This document shows, piece by piece, positions 50,426 through 58,913 of a stretch of 64,000 nt of DNA. The notes below the pieces were generated by a model that was given only the letters and a program-made list of their open reading frames with translations, had not been told where the DNA came from and ran no database searches. The translations under genes were made by a program, and so were the position numbers. The stretch comes from Streptomyces lateritius (GTDB taxonomy: Bacteria; Actinomycetota; Actinomycetes; Streptomycetales; Streptomycetaceae): positions 1 through 64,000 of the forward strand of contig NZ_BMTO01000003.1 of the NCBI RefSeq assembly GCF_014649715.1, read 5' to 3'. Positions within the stretch are counted from its first letter, which is position 1, and every line of letters starts with the position of its first letter.

Positions 50426-51450
50426 ACGCCCGCTCCACAGCGCCCCAGTTGACCAAACTCGGCATCTTCGCGGTGGTGACGATCGCGGCGACCGCCGTCC
50501 TCGCCGCCACCATCGTCAACCTCTCCTTCACCCCCAAGGAGACGTACACCGCCGTCTTCAGCGACGTCACCAGCCTGGAGGAAGGGGACGACATCCGGGT
50601 CGCCGGCGTCCGCGTGGGAGAGGTCGAAGAGATCCGGGTCAAGGACCGGACCCTGGCCGAGGTCACCTTCACCGTCTCCCGTGACCGCCCCCTGCTCACC
50701 ACCACCCGCGCCGTCATCCGCTACCGGAGCCTGGTCGGGCAGCGGTACATCGCCCTCACGGAAGGGGCGGGGAACGCCACGCGGCTCGACCCCGGCGGCC
50801 GGATCCCGCTCTCCCGCACCGAACCGGCCCTCGACCTCAACGCGCTGCTGAACGGCTTCAAGCCGTTGTTCGCCGCGCTGAGCCCCGAGGACGTCAACCA
50901 GCTCGCCACCGAGATCGTCAAGACCCTTCAGGGGGAGGGCGGCACGGTCCGCAGCCTGCTCGCGCACACCGCCTCGCTCACCACGACGCTGGCCGAACGC
51001 GACAAGCTGATCGGGTCGGTCATCACCAACCTCAACACCGTCCTGACGACCGTGGACCGGCGCAGCACCCGCTTCTCCGACCTGATCACACAGCTGCAAC
51101 GGCTGATCTCCGGTCTCTCGGCGGACCGCAGACCCATCGGTGAGTCGCTGGCCGGCATCAACGCTCTGGCGGCGGCGACATCGGGCCTCCTCAAGGACGC
51201 CCGGCCGCCCCTGAAGACCGACATCGCCGAACTGGCCCGCCTGACCGGCACACTGGGCGACCACGAGAAGACCGTGGAGGGCGTCCTGCGACGGCTGCCG
51301 AACAAGCTCGACAAGCTGACCGCCACCGCGTCGTACGGCTCCTGGTTCAACTTCTACCTCTGCGACTTCGACGGCCGGATCGTGCTGCCGAGGACGGACG
51401 AGGTCATCACCCCCGAACTCCACGTCGCCCGGGCGAGGTGCGGACGATGA
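50422..51450 (+). CDS. mceB: MceB-type lipid transport protein
   Basis: A 342-residue Mce protein: N-terminal helix (LGIFAVVTIAATAVLAATIV), MlaD domain with TAVFSDVTSLEEGDDIRVAGVRVGEV and RSLVGQRYIALTEG, then a long helical segment. The end carries YGSWFNFYLCDFDG, a MceB/C hallmark. Starts with ATGA overlap and ends overlapping mceC. Confidence 0.93.
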   Translation: MNARSTAPQLTKLGIFAVVTIAATAVLAATIVNLSFTPKETYTAVFSDVTSLEEGDDIRVAGVRVGEVEEIRVKDRTLAEVTFTVSRDRPLLTTTRAVIRYRSLVGQRYIALTEGAGNATRLDPGGRIPLSRTEPALDLNALLNGFKPLFAALSPEDVNQLATEIVKTLQGEGGTVRSLLAHTASLTTTLAERDKLIGSVITNLNTVLTTVDRRSTRFSDLITQLQRLISGLSADRRPIGESLAGINALAAATSGLLKDARPPLKTDIAELARLTGTLGDHEKTVEGVLRRLPNKLDKLTATASYGSWFNFYLCDFDGRIVLPRTDEVITPELHVARARCGR

Positions 51451-52430
51451 TCCCCTTCCGCGAACGCAACCCCGTGACGATCGGCGCCGCCGGCCTCACC
51501 ACGCTCGCGCTGCTGATCGCCGCCGCGTTCAACGTCGAGAGCCTGCCGCTGATCGGCGGCGGAGACACCTACAGCGCGGCCTTCTCCGAAGCCGGCGGCC
51601 TGCGGCCCGGCGACGAGGTCCGGATCGCCGGCGTCAAGACCGGCAAGGTCGACGAGGTGGAACTGGCCGGCGACCACGTCAAGGTGACCTTCCGGGTCGA
51701 GGGCGACCCGGAGCTCGGGACCGGGACCGGCGCCTCCATTCGTATCAAGACGATCCTGGGCGCGAAGTACCTCGCCCTGGAGCCGAAGGGGCCCGGCAGG
51801 CTGGAGCCGGGCAGCGAGATCCCGCTGAGCAGGACCGTGCCCGCGTACGACGTGGTGGAGGCGTTCAGCGACCTCACGACCACCACCGAAAAGATCGACA
51901 AGCAGCGCCTGGCCACCGCCCTGGACACCCTCTCCGCCACCTTCGAGGACTCGCCCGCCGAGGTCAGGGCCTCCCTCCAGGGCCTGTCGAAGATCTCCCG
52001 GACCGTGGCCTCCCGCGACGAGGCGCTACGGGAACTGCTCGACCACGCCAACGGCGTCACCGGCGTACTGGCAGACCGCAGCGGCCGGTTCACCACGCTG
52101 GTCAAGGACGGGGACAAGCTGTTCAGGGAGATCCACGCGCGGCGCCAGGTCGTCCACGCCCTGCTGCGGAGTTCCGTCGCCCTCGGCCTCCAGCTCTCCG
52201 GTCTCGTACGGGACAACCGGGCGGCGATCGGGCCGGCCCTCACCCGGCTCCACACCGTGGTCGCCATGCTCGAACGCAACCAGGCGAGTCTCGACCGCAG
52301 CGTCCAGCTCCTCGCCCCCTTCGCCCGGGTCTTCACCAACACCCTCGGCAACGGCCGCTGGTTCGACAGCTACATCCAGAACCTGGTGGCCCCCACGCCG
52401 GTCGCCCCACGCCCAGGAGGGTCACGATGA
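51447..52430 (+). CDS. mceC: MceC-type lipid transport protein
   Basis: A 327-residue Mce protein: helix (about 10-28), MlaD domain (YSAAFSEAGGLRPGDEVRIAGVKTGKV; IKTILGAKYLALEP), helical region, and the terminal LGNGRWFDSYIQNLVAP motif that pairs with MceB. ATG 51447 overlaps the mceB stop. Confidence 0.93.
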   Translation: MIPFRERNPVTIGAAGLTTLALLIAAAFNVESLPLIGGGDTYSAAFSEAGGLRPGDEVRIAGVKTGKVDEVELAGDHVKVTFRVEGDPELGTGTGASIRIKTILGAKYLALEPKGPGRLEPGSEIPLSRTVPAYDVVEAFSDLTTTTEKIDKQRLATALDTLSATFEDSPAEVRASLQGLSKISRTVASRDEALRELLDHANGVTGVLADRSGRFTTLVKDGDKLFREIHARRQVVHALLRSSVALGLQLSGLVRDNRAAIGPALTRLHTVVAMLERNQASLDRSVQLLAPFARVFTNTLGNGRWFDSYIQNLVAPTPVAPRPGGSR

Positions 52431-53584
52431 CCAGGCGGACCGTTCGCCGCGTCGCACTGGCGACGCTCCTCGTGGTGGCCGCGGTGCTGGCCGTCGTCCA
52501 CCTGTCGCGGGAGGACACCGTCCGGGTGACCGCGTACTTCCCCCGTACGGTCGGCGTCTACCCCGGCTCGGACGTACGCGTCCTCGGCGTCCGTATCGGC
52601 GAGATCAAGGAGATCGTGCCGGAGGGGGACCGGGTACGCGTCGTGCTGGAGTACGCGGCGGAGCACAAGGTCCCGCCGGACGCCAAGGCCGCGATCATCA
52701 ACTCGTCGGTGGTCAGCGACCGTTACCTCCAGCTGCTGCCCGTCCACCGCGGCGGCCCCGCGATGGAGAGCGGCGCCGTCATCCCCCTGCACCGCACCGC
52801 CGTGCCCGTCGAGCTGGACCGCGTCTTCGACAGCCTGCGGACCACGTCGGACGCCCTCGGTCCCCAGGGTGCCAACAAGGACGGCTCGCTGTCCCGGCTG
52901 CTCGCCGTCAGCGCCGACAACCTCCAGGGCCAGGGCGGGCAGCTGCACCAGACCGTCCGGGACCTCTCGCAGGCCGTCACCACCCTGTCCGACGGCCGTC
53001 AGGACCTGTTCGGGACCGTACGGAACCTTCAGGTCTTCACCGCCGCGCTGGCAGCCGACGACGCCTCCGTCCGGTCGTTCAACGCCAGCCTCGCCAAGGT
53101 GGCCGAACAGCTCGCCGGGGAGCGCAAGGACCTCGCCGCCGCGATCACCCACCTGGCGGCGGCGCTCGCCGACGTGTCCGACTTCGTGAAGAAGAACAAG
53201 AAGGCGCTGACCGCGGACGTGAAGGGCCTCGCCAAGGTGACCGGCGTGCTCGTCACCCAGCGCGCCGCCCTCGAAGAACTCCTCGAGGTCGCCCCCGCCG
53301 GCCTCTCCAACCTCCAGAACGCCTACAACCCGGCCTCCGGAACGCTTGACACCCGCGGCAACCCGGAGCAACTCCACAACCCGGCCGACCTGCTGTGCTC
53401 GCTGTTGAAGACGACCGGCGAGGAGGCCGGGGGGAAGGCCGCCGACTGTCAGAACCTGAAGAAACTGTTCGACTCCCTGCCCGATCTGCCCGAGGCCGAC
53501 CCGGTCACCGGAGCGGCGCTTCCGGCGGCCGGAGCGCCCTCGACGGACAAGACCCTCGGCGGAATCCTGGAGGCCCGTACATGA
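52427..53584 (+). CDS. mceD: MceD-type lipid transport protein
   Basis: A 385-residue Mce protein: short N-terminal membrane helix (VALATLLVVAAVLAVVHL), MlaD domain (TAYFPRTVGVYPGSDVRVLGVRIGEI, NSSVVSDRYLQLLP), helical needle region and a Cys-containing tail (CSLLKTTGEEAGGKAADC). Overlaps both neighbours by four bases. Confidence 0.92.
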   Translation: MTRRTVRRVALATLLVVAAVLAVVHLSREDTVRVTAYFPRTVGVYPGSDVRVLGVRIGEIKEIVPEGDRVRVVLEYAAEHKVPPDAKAAIINSSVVSDRYLQLLPVHRGGPAMESGAVIPLHRTAVPVELDRVFDSLRTTSDALGPQGANKDGSLSRLLAVSADNLQGQGGQLHQTVRDLSQAVTTLSDGRQDLFGTVRNLQVFTAALAADDASVRSFNASLAKVAEQLAGERKDLAAAITHLAAALADVSDFVKKNKKALTADVKGLAKVTGVLVTQRAALEELLEVAPAGLSNLQNAYNPASGTLDTRGNPEQLHNPADLLCSLLKTTGEEAGGKAADCQNLKKLFDSLPDLPEADPVTGAALPAAGAPSTDKTLGGILEART

Positions 53585-54912
53585 GAGCTCCCCGAAAGGC
53601 CGCGCTGTGGGCCGCCGCCGGCTCACTCCTGCTGACCACCGGCTGCGAGTTCAACGGCCTCCACGACGTTCCCCTGCCCGGCGGCGCGGCCGCCGACGGC
53701 GACAGCTACCGGGTCACGGTCGAGTTCCGCGACGTCCTCGATCTCGTACCGCAGTCCACGGTGAAGGTGAACAACGTCACCGTCGGCGCGGTCGAGAAGG
53801 TCGAACTGGTGGGCTGGCACGCGCGCGTGCGGCTGCGTGTCGCCCGGTCGGTCACGCTGCCCGGCAACGCGATCGCCGAGCTGCGGCAGACCAGCATGCT
53901 CGGCGAGAAGTACGTGTCGCTGTCCGCGCCGCCGGCCGAGAAGCCGGTCGGCAGGCTCACCGACGGCGCGAGGATCCCGCTGTCGCGCTCCGGCCGCAAC
54001 CCCGAGATCGAGGAGGTCCTCTCGGCCCTGTCGGCCCTGCTCAACGGCGGTGGCGTCGCCCAGCTCAAGACCATCACCACGGAGCTGAACAAGGCCCTGG
54101 ACGGCCGCGAGGACCGGGTCAAGTCCCTCCTGACCGAGCTGAACACCTTCATCGGCGGCCTCGACGCGCAGAAGAAGGAGATCGTCCGGGCGCTGGAGGG
54201 CATCGACAAGCTCTCCGCGACCCTCGCCAAGGAGAAGGAGACGATCGCCCAGGCCCTGACCACCGTGCCGCCCGCCCTGAAGGTGCTCGCCGACCAGCGG
54301 ACCAAGCTCACCACCATGCTGACCTCGCTTTCGGCACTCGGCACGACCGGCACGAAGGTGATCGAGGCCTCGCGCGCCGACCTGATCGCCAACCTGCGAG
54401 CGCTCCAGCCGATCCTGCGGCAGCTGAACAAGGCGGGTTCCGACCTGCCCAACGCGCTGGAGCTGCTGACGACCTACCCGTTCCCGCGCAACGTCGTCGA
54501 CGCGATCAAGGGCGACTACGTCAACCTCGAAGTCACCGCCGACCTCGACCTCCGCGGCGTGTACGGAAATCTGGCCGACGAACCCGCGCGTCCGGGGACC
54601 CCCACGAATCCCGGGACACCCGCACTGCCCGGAAAGCCGCGGCCGCCGGAGGTGCCGGGACTGCCGGGTCTCCCCGCCCCCGGGCTCCCCGGCGTACCCG
54701 CCCCCGAGCCGCCCGGGACCCCGTCGCCTTCCCGCACCCCCGGCACGCCGGTGCCCCCGGGAACGGGCGGCGGCGGTGACGCCGACCTCGGCTGCCTGCC
54801 GCTCTGTTCCCCGGCCGACCCCGTCGCGTTCCGGCCGCAGGGCGACAGCCGCTTCCCGCCCGGCGTCGACCTCGCGCTCGCCGAGCTGCTGATGAAGGGA
54901 CTGGTCCCGTGA
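53581..54912 (+). CDS. mceE: MceE-type lipoprotein
   Basis: A 443-residue lipoprotein member of the Mce set. The signal peptide ends in a lipobox (SLLLTTGC), with Cys as lipidation site. The MlaD domain has VTVEFRDVLDLVPQSTVKVNNVTVGAV and QTSMLGEKYVSL. A helical region precedes a tail rich in PGTP/LPGLP repeats. ATGA overlaps on both sides. Confidence 0.93.
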   Translation: MRAPRKAALWAAAGSLLLTTGCEFNGLHDVPLPGGAAADGDSYRVTVEFRDVLDLVPQSTVKVNNVTVGAVEKVELVGWHARVRLRVARSVTLPGNAIAELRQTSMLGEKYVSLSAPPAEKPVGRLTDGARIPLSRSGRNPEIEEVLSALSALLNGGGVAQLKTITTELNKALDGREDRVKSLLTELNTFIGGLDAQKKEIVRALEGIDKLSATLAKEKETIAQALTTVPPALKVLADQRTKLTTMLTSLSALGTTGTKVIEASRADLIANLRALQPILRQLNKAGSDLPNALELLTTYPFPRNVVDAIKGDYVNLEVTADLDLRGVYGNLADEPARPGTPTNPGTPALPGKPRPPEVPGLPGLPAPGLPGVPAPEPPGTPSPSRTPGTPVPPGTGGGGDADLGCLPLCSPADPVAFRPQGDSRFPPGVDLALAELLMKGLVP

Positions 54913-56120
54913 TCACCCGTACGGTCAAGGCACAACTGCTCGCGTTCGCGCTGGTCACCGCGGTCGGTGTCTCCTACGTCGGCGCCGAGTACACCGGCAT
55001 CGTCGACCGTCTCCTCGACCGCGGATACACCGTACGGGCCGACTTCGCCGACTCCGGAGGCATCTACGAGGGGGCCGAGGTCACCTACCGGGGAGTACCC
55101 GTCGGCCGAGTCGGCGACCTGCGGCTGACGGAGTCGGGCGGGGTGTCGGCGGCGCTCGTCCTGGAGGACTCCCCGAGGATCCCGGCGGACAGCCTCGCCG
55201 TGGTGGCGAACCGCTCGGCCGTCGGTGAGCAGTACGTGGACCTCCAGCCGCGCTCCGCGAGCGGCCCCGCACTACGGGACGGCGGCACCATCCCGCGCCG
55301 CCACACGCGGGTGCCGGTGCCGGCCACCGAGATGATTCTGAGCCTGGACCGGCTGGTCGGGTCGGTGGACAAGCGGGACCTGCGGATCACCGTCGACGAG
55401 CTGGGCGAGGCGTTCTCCGGAACCGGGCCGCATCTGACCCGTCTGGTGGACTCGGGGAACGCGCTCGTCGAGTCGGCGTCGGGGTCGCTTCCCGAGACGA
55501 TCACCCTGATCGAGGACTCCCGGAAGGTCCTGAAGACCCAGGCCGACCAGGGCTCCTCGATCACCTCCTTCTCCCGCGATCTCGCCGCGCTCACCGCCCA
55601 GTTGAAGGCGAGCGACGGAGACCTCCGGGCCCTGATGGGCAACGGGACCTCCGCCGCCCGCGAGGTGGAGTCGCTGATGCGGGACAACCGGCCACACCTC
55701 CCGGTCCTGCTCGGCAACCTGATCAGCGGCGGCCAGATCACGCTCGCCCGTCTTCCCGGCGTGGAGCAGACGCTGGTCACCTTCCCCGTCGTGGTCTCCG
55801 GCAGCTACACCGTGGTCCCCGGTGACGGCACCACCCACTTCGGTCTCGTCGTCAACGCCGACGATCCGCCGCCCTGCCGTCAGGGGTACGGAACCCAGCG
55901 CCGCGACCCGGCCGACACCTCCCACCGCCGGGCGAACACCGACGCCCACTGTGCCGCCCCACGCGGCAGTGGGACATCCGTGCGGGGCGCCCAGAACGCC
56001 CCCGCTCCCGCCCCCGCTTCGCACTCCGGAAAGCCCGTGCGGATCGGCTCCACGGGCGGGGCACAGACCGTCTTCGGAAAGGACTCCTGGCAATGGCTGC
56101 TCGTGGGACCCATGGCATGA
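54909..56120 (+). CDS. mceF: MceF-type lipid transport protein
   Basis: A 403-residue Mce protein: N-terminal helix (LLAFALVTAVGVSYVGAEY), MlaD domain (VRADFADSGGIYEGAEVTYRGVPVGRV; NRSAVGEQYVDLQP), helical needle and a C-terminal globular part with cysteines (PPPCRQGYG, HCAAPRG). GTG start overlaps the mceE stop; its stop overlaps the next ATG. Confidence 0.93.
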   Translation: MITRTVKAQLLAFALVTAVGVSYVGAEYTGIVDRLLDRGYTVRADFADSGGIYEGAEVTYRGVPVGRVGDLRLTESGGVSAALVLEDSPRIPADSLAVVANRSAVGEQYVDLQPRSASGPALRDGGTIPRRHTRVPVPATEMILSLDRLVGSVDKRDLRITVDELGEAFSGTGPHLTRLVDSGNALVESASGSLPETITLIEDSRKVLKTQADQGSSITSFSRDLAALTAQLKASDGDLRALMGNGTSAAREVESLMRDNRPHLPVLLGNLISGGQITLARLPGVEQTLVTFPVVVSGSYTVVPGDGTTHFGLVVNADDPPPCRQGYGTQRRDPADTSHRRANTDAHCAAPRGSGTSVRGAQNAPAPAPASHSGKPVRIGSTGGAQTVFGKDSWQWLLVGPMA

Positions 56121-56641
56121 ACGGCATGATCCGTGTACTCCTCGCCCGCGTGGCCCGGCCGCTGCGCCACCGCGGGGCCGTCGCCGTCCTGGGCGTCCTG
56201 GCCGTGGTCCTGACGGCCGCCTCCGCGTGGCTCGGCGCGCAGGTGTACGAACGCCATGAGGAGGACCGGCGGAACCAGGACATCCTGGCGGCCGCCCGCC
56301 AGTCGGCGCTCAACTTCACCTCGCTGGACCACCGGCACTACGGCCGGGACAGCGAGAACGTCCTGAACGGCGCGACCGGGGACTTCAAGAAGCAGTTCGC
56401 GGCCCAGACCAGGGAGTTGACGAAGATCGTCGCCGAGAACAAGTCGGTCTCCGAGGGGCAGGTCCTCGACGCGGGCATCGTCCGGGCCGACGACCGGTCC
56501 GCCCGCGTGCTGGTTGTGGCCGACAGCAAGGTCACCAACGTGACGGCCCCGGAGGGCACTTCCCGCAACTACCGCCTTCAGCTCGACCTTGTCCTCGAGG
56601 ACGGTCGTTGGCTGACGTCCAACGTCGAATTCGTCGGCTGA
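56117..56641 (+). CDS. Mce-associated membrane protein 1
   Basis: A 174-residue protein with one N-terminal helix (VAVLGVLAVVLTAASAWLGAQVY) and an extracytoplasmic domain resembling NTF2-like Mce-associated (Mam) proteins: ALNFTSLDHRHYGRDSENVLNGATGDFKKQF. ATG 56117 overlaps the mceF stop, as in the rest of the operon; an in-frame ATG at 56093 is less likely. Mam proteins stabilise the Mce complex. Confidence 0.88.
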   Translation: MNGMIRVLLARVARPLRHRGAVAVLGVLAVVLTAASAWLGAQVYERHEEDRRNQDILAAARQSALNFTSLDHRHYGRDSENVLNGATGDFKKQFAAQTRELTKIVAENKSVSEGQVLDAGIVRADDRSARVLVVADSKVTNVTAPEGTSRNYRLQLDLVLEDGRWLTSNVEFVG

Positions 56642-56654
56642 CAGGAGATCCACC

Positions 56655-57314
56655 GTGGCGAACCAGACCCTCCGATCCGCGACCGTCCGCGCTGCCGCCA
56701 AGCGCGCCGAACGCGCCGAACGTACGCGCCGGTCGAACGACGGCCGGCCCGCGGCGACTCCAGTCCTTGAACGGACCGAGCCTGCCGAGAGCGCCGTACG
56801 GCCGGTCAGGCGGCCCGGCACGCTCGGCGCGGTACTCGCCGCCCTGGTCGTGCTCGCCGTGGCCGCCACGGCGACGCTCGGTCTGCGGTACCGCGAGGCC
56901 GACCGCACGGCCGCCGCCCGCACGGCCGCGCTGGCCGAGGCCCGGAAGGCGGCCCCGGCGATCCTGTCGTACGACTACCGCCACCTGGACCGCGACTTCG
57001 CCGCGGCCCGCGCCCACCTCACCGGACCGTTCCTCGACGAGTACGGGAAGACGACCTCGACCGTGGTCGCCCCCACCGCCAGGACGTACCACGGCGTCGT
57101 CAAGGCCACGGTCGCCAAGCCCCCGACAGGGGACGCGGCCCCGGCGGCGTCGGTGGTGTCGGCCTCCCCGGAGAAGGTCGTGGTCCTGCTCTTCATGAAC
57201 CAGGTCACCACCAGCACCCAGGTCGCGACACCACGCCTCGACCTCAACCGCGTGAGGATGACGCTCGTACACACCCCGCAGGGCTGGAAGGTGAGCGCCG
57301 TCGACGCGCTGTAG
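56655..57314 (+). CDS. Mce-associated membrane protein 2
   Basis: A 219-residue protein: basic 50-residue cytoplasmic start (AAAKRAERAERTRR), one helix (about 56-78), then the Mam-type domain with ILSYDYRHLDRDFAAARAHLTGPFLDEY and VVLLFMNQVTTSTQ. GTG start with CAGGAG about 8 bases upstream. Last gene of the mce operon. Confidence 0.88.
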   Translation: MANQTLRSATVRAAAKRAERAERTRRSNDGRPAATPVLERTEPAESAVRPVRRPGTLGAVLAALVVLAVAATATLGLRYREADRTAAARTAALAEARKAAPAILSYDYRHLDRDFAAARAHLTGPFLDEYGKTTSTVVAPTARTYHGVVKATVAKPPTGDAAPAASVVSASPEKVVVLLFMNQVTTSTQVATPRLDLNRVRMTLVHTPQGWKVSAVDAL

Positions 57315-57331
57315 CCACGCTCCCTCCATCC

Positions 57332-58165
57332 TCATGCCGGCTGGGGGGTGAAAGGGCGCATCTCGTCCGTGCCGGGCTGGACGACGCCGTACGTGCTCTC
57401 CGGGACCTCGTTCCAGGCGCCCGGGAGGTCGCCGAGGGGTTCGGAGACGATGAGACGGGTCTCCTCGGAGATGTCGCGGAGGAACGCGACGTCGGGGTGG
57501 AGCTTGCGCAGGGCGTCGACCCGGCTGCTGTAGAAGAGCGACCGGGAAGCGCGCTGGCTGGAGTAGCGGAAGGCCCAGAGGCGTTCGCCGTTGGTCACGG
57601 CCAGCGTCATCTGGAGCGGGTAGTCCACGCCGTGGTCGTGGCCGACGTCCTCCACGACCCCCGCCATCCGGGCCACGGCGCTCGGCGGGTCCTGTTCGAG
57701 GCCGAAGGTCAGGGCCAGGTAGAACATCACCTCGGAGTCCGTCGTCCCTTCGATGCTCGCGAACAGCGTGGGGTCGACGAGCATCGTCAGGTCGCGGCGA
57801 ACGAGGTGGAAGTCGGCGATGGCGCCGTTGTGCATGAACATCCAGCGGCCGTACCGGAACGGGTGGGAGTTCGACTGCTGCACCGCCGTGCCGGTGGACG
57901 CCCGGATATGGGCGAAGAACAGCGGCGAGCGGACGTGATTCGCGATCTCGCGCAGATTGCGGTTGTTCCAGGCGGGCCCGATGTCCCTGATCAGCGCCGG
58001 GGTGGTGTCCTCCCGGGTGTACCAGCCGACGCCGAACCCGTCGCCGTTCGTGGTCTCCACCCCCATCTTGGCGTGCAGGCTCTGGTCGATCAGGGAGTGG
58101 TCGGGCTTGTACAGGATGGTGTCGAGCAGCATGGGCGTTCCCGAGTACGCGAGCCATCGGCACAT
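57332..58165 (-). CDS. Class II glutamine amidotransferase (YafJ/EgtC-like)
   Basis: A 277-residue Ntn-hydrolase glutamine amidotransferase. MCRWLAYSG places the nucleophilic Cys at residue 2, exposed after Met removal. NGDGFGVGWY, FFAHIRASTGTAV and MFMHNGAI contribute to glutamine binding and the oxyanion hole. No synthase domain is fused and there are no ergothioneine genes nearby, so its acceptor is unknown. Convergent with the mce operon. Confidence 0.93.
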   Translation of the reverse strand: MCRWLAYSGTPMLLDTILYKPDHSLIDQSLHAKMGVETTNGDGFGVGWYTREDTTPALIRDIGPAWNNRNLREIANHVRSPLFFAHIRASTGTAVQQSNSHPFRYGRWMFMHNGAIADFHLVRRDLTMLVDPTLFASIEGTTDSEVMFYLALTFGLEQDPPSAVARMAGVVEDVGHDHGVDYPLQMTLAVTNGERLWAFRYSSQRASRSLFYSSRVDALRKLHPDVAFLRDISEETRLIVSEPLGDLPGAWNEVPESTYGVVQPGTDEMRPFTPQPA

Positions 58166-58248
58166 GCGCGATCACCTGCATCCCCGTGACCACCGGTATC
58201 CCTACAGCTCTCATTCTCGGCTCCCTCCCCGGGGGACGCCACGCGACC

Positions 58249-58884
58249 TCAGGGGCGCAGGGTCCCGCGGCGGACGCCCTCCAGGCGGGCGCCGGTCATG
58301 ACCGCCCCTTCGGTCCTCGCCGCGATCAGCACGGCCGACGACAGGTCCGCCTCCGACAGGTCCGCGTCCGTGAGGTCGGCCCCGACGAGCTTGGCGCCCC
58401 GCAGGGAGGCGCCCCGCAGGGTCGTGCCGACCAGGCGGGCGCGGGAGAGAACGGCGTCGTCGGCGTGGACGCCGCTCAGGTCGGCCGCCGTGAGGTCGCA
58501 CAGGCCGCCGTTCACCCGCGTCAGGGTCGCGTCGACCAGGGTCGCCCCGCGCAGGTCCGCACCGGTCAGCGAGGCGTCGGTGAGATCGCAGCCGGTCAGC
58601 GCGCAGCCGCGCAGATCGGCGTAGCCGAGGTGGACGCCCGTCAGGTCGGTGCCCGAGAGGTCGGTCCCCGCCAGCGGGATGCCGGCCAGGTCGTTGTCGG
58701 TGCCCCACGGCTGGGTCCAGTCACGCAGCAGGCCGCGCCAGTCCCCGCCCCCGGTCAGGGCGTCCCGGACCGCGGCGAGGACGGAGGCGTTCTCCGGCCG
58801 GGCCCACCGCTCCCGTACCTCGGTCGCGTGACTGTTCTCGTCGAATGCGTCGGACGCGTCTGATGCGTCGGAGGGAGTGGTCAT
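58249..58884 (-). CDS. Pentapeptide-repeat protein, candidate immunity protein
   Basis: A 211-residue protein. After about 65 residues with no repeats, A(D/N)LxG pentapeptides form a right-handed quadrilateral helix (about 70-200; GTDLSGTDLTGVHLGYADLRG, GADLRGATLVDATLT, GASLRGAKLVGADLTDADLSEADLS). It starts 29 bases after the RHS toxin gene on the same strand, the usual slot for an immunity gene. Pentapeptide proteins can act as immunity or DNA-mimic factors. The role is inferred from position. Confidence 0.85.
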   Translation of the reverse strand: MTTPSDASDASDAFDENSHATEVRERWARPENASVLAAVRDALTGGGDWRGLLRDWTQPWGTDNDLAGIPLAGTDLSGTDLTGVHLGYADLRGCALTGCDLTDASLTGADLRGATLVDATLTRVNGGLCDLTAADLSGVHADDAVLSRARLVGTTLRGASLRGAKLVGADLTDADLSEADLSSAVLIAARTEGAVMTGARLEGVRRGTLRP

Positions 58885-58913
58885 GCGTCAGGCGTTCCGT
58901 TCGTCTCGTTCCG

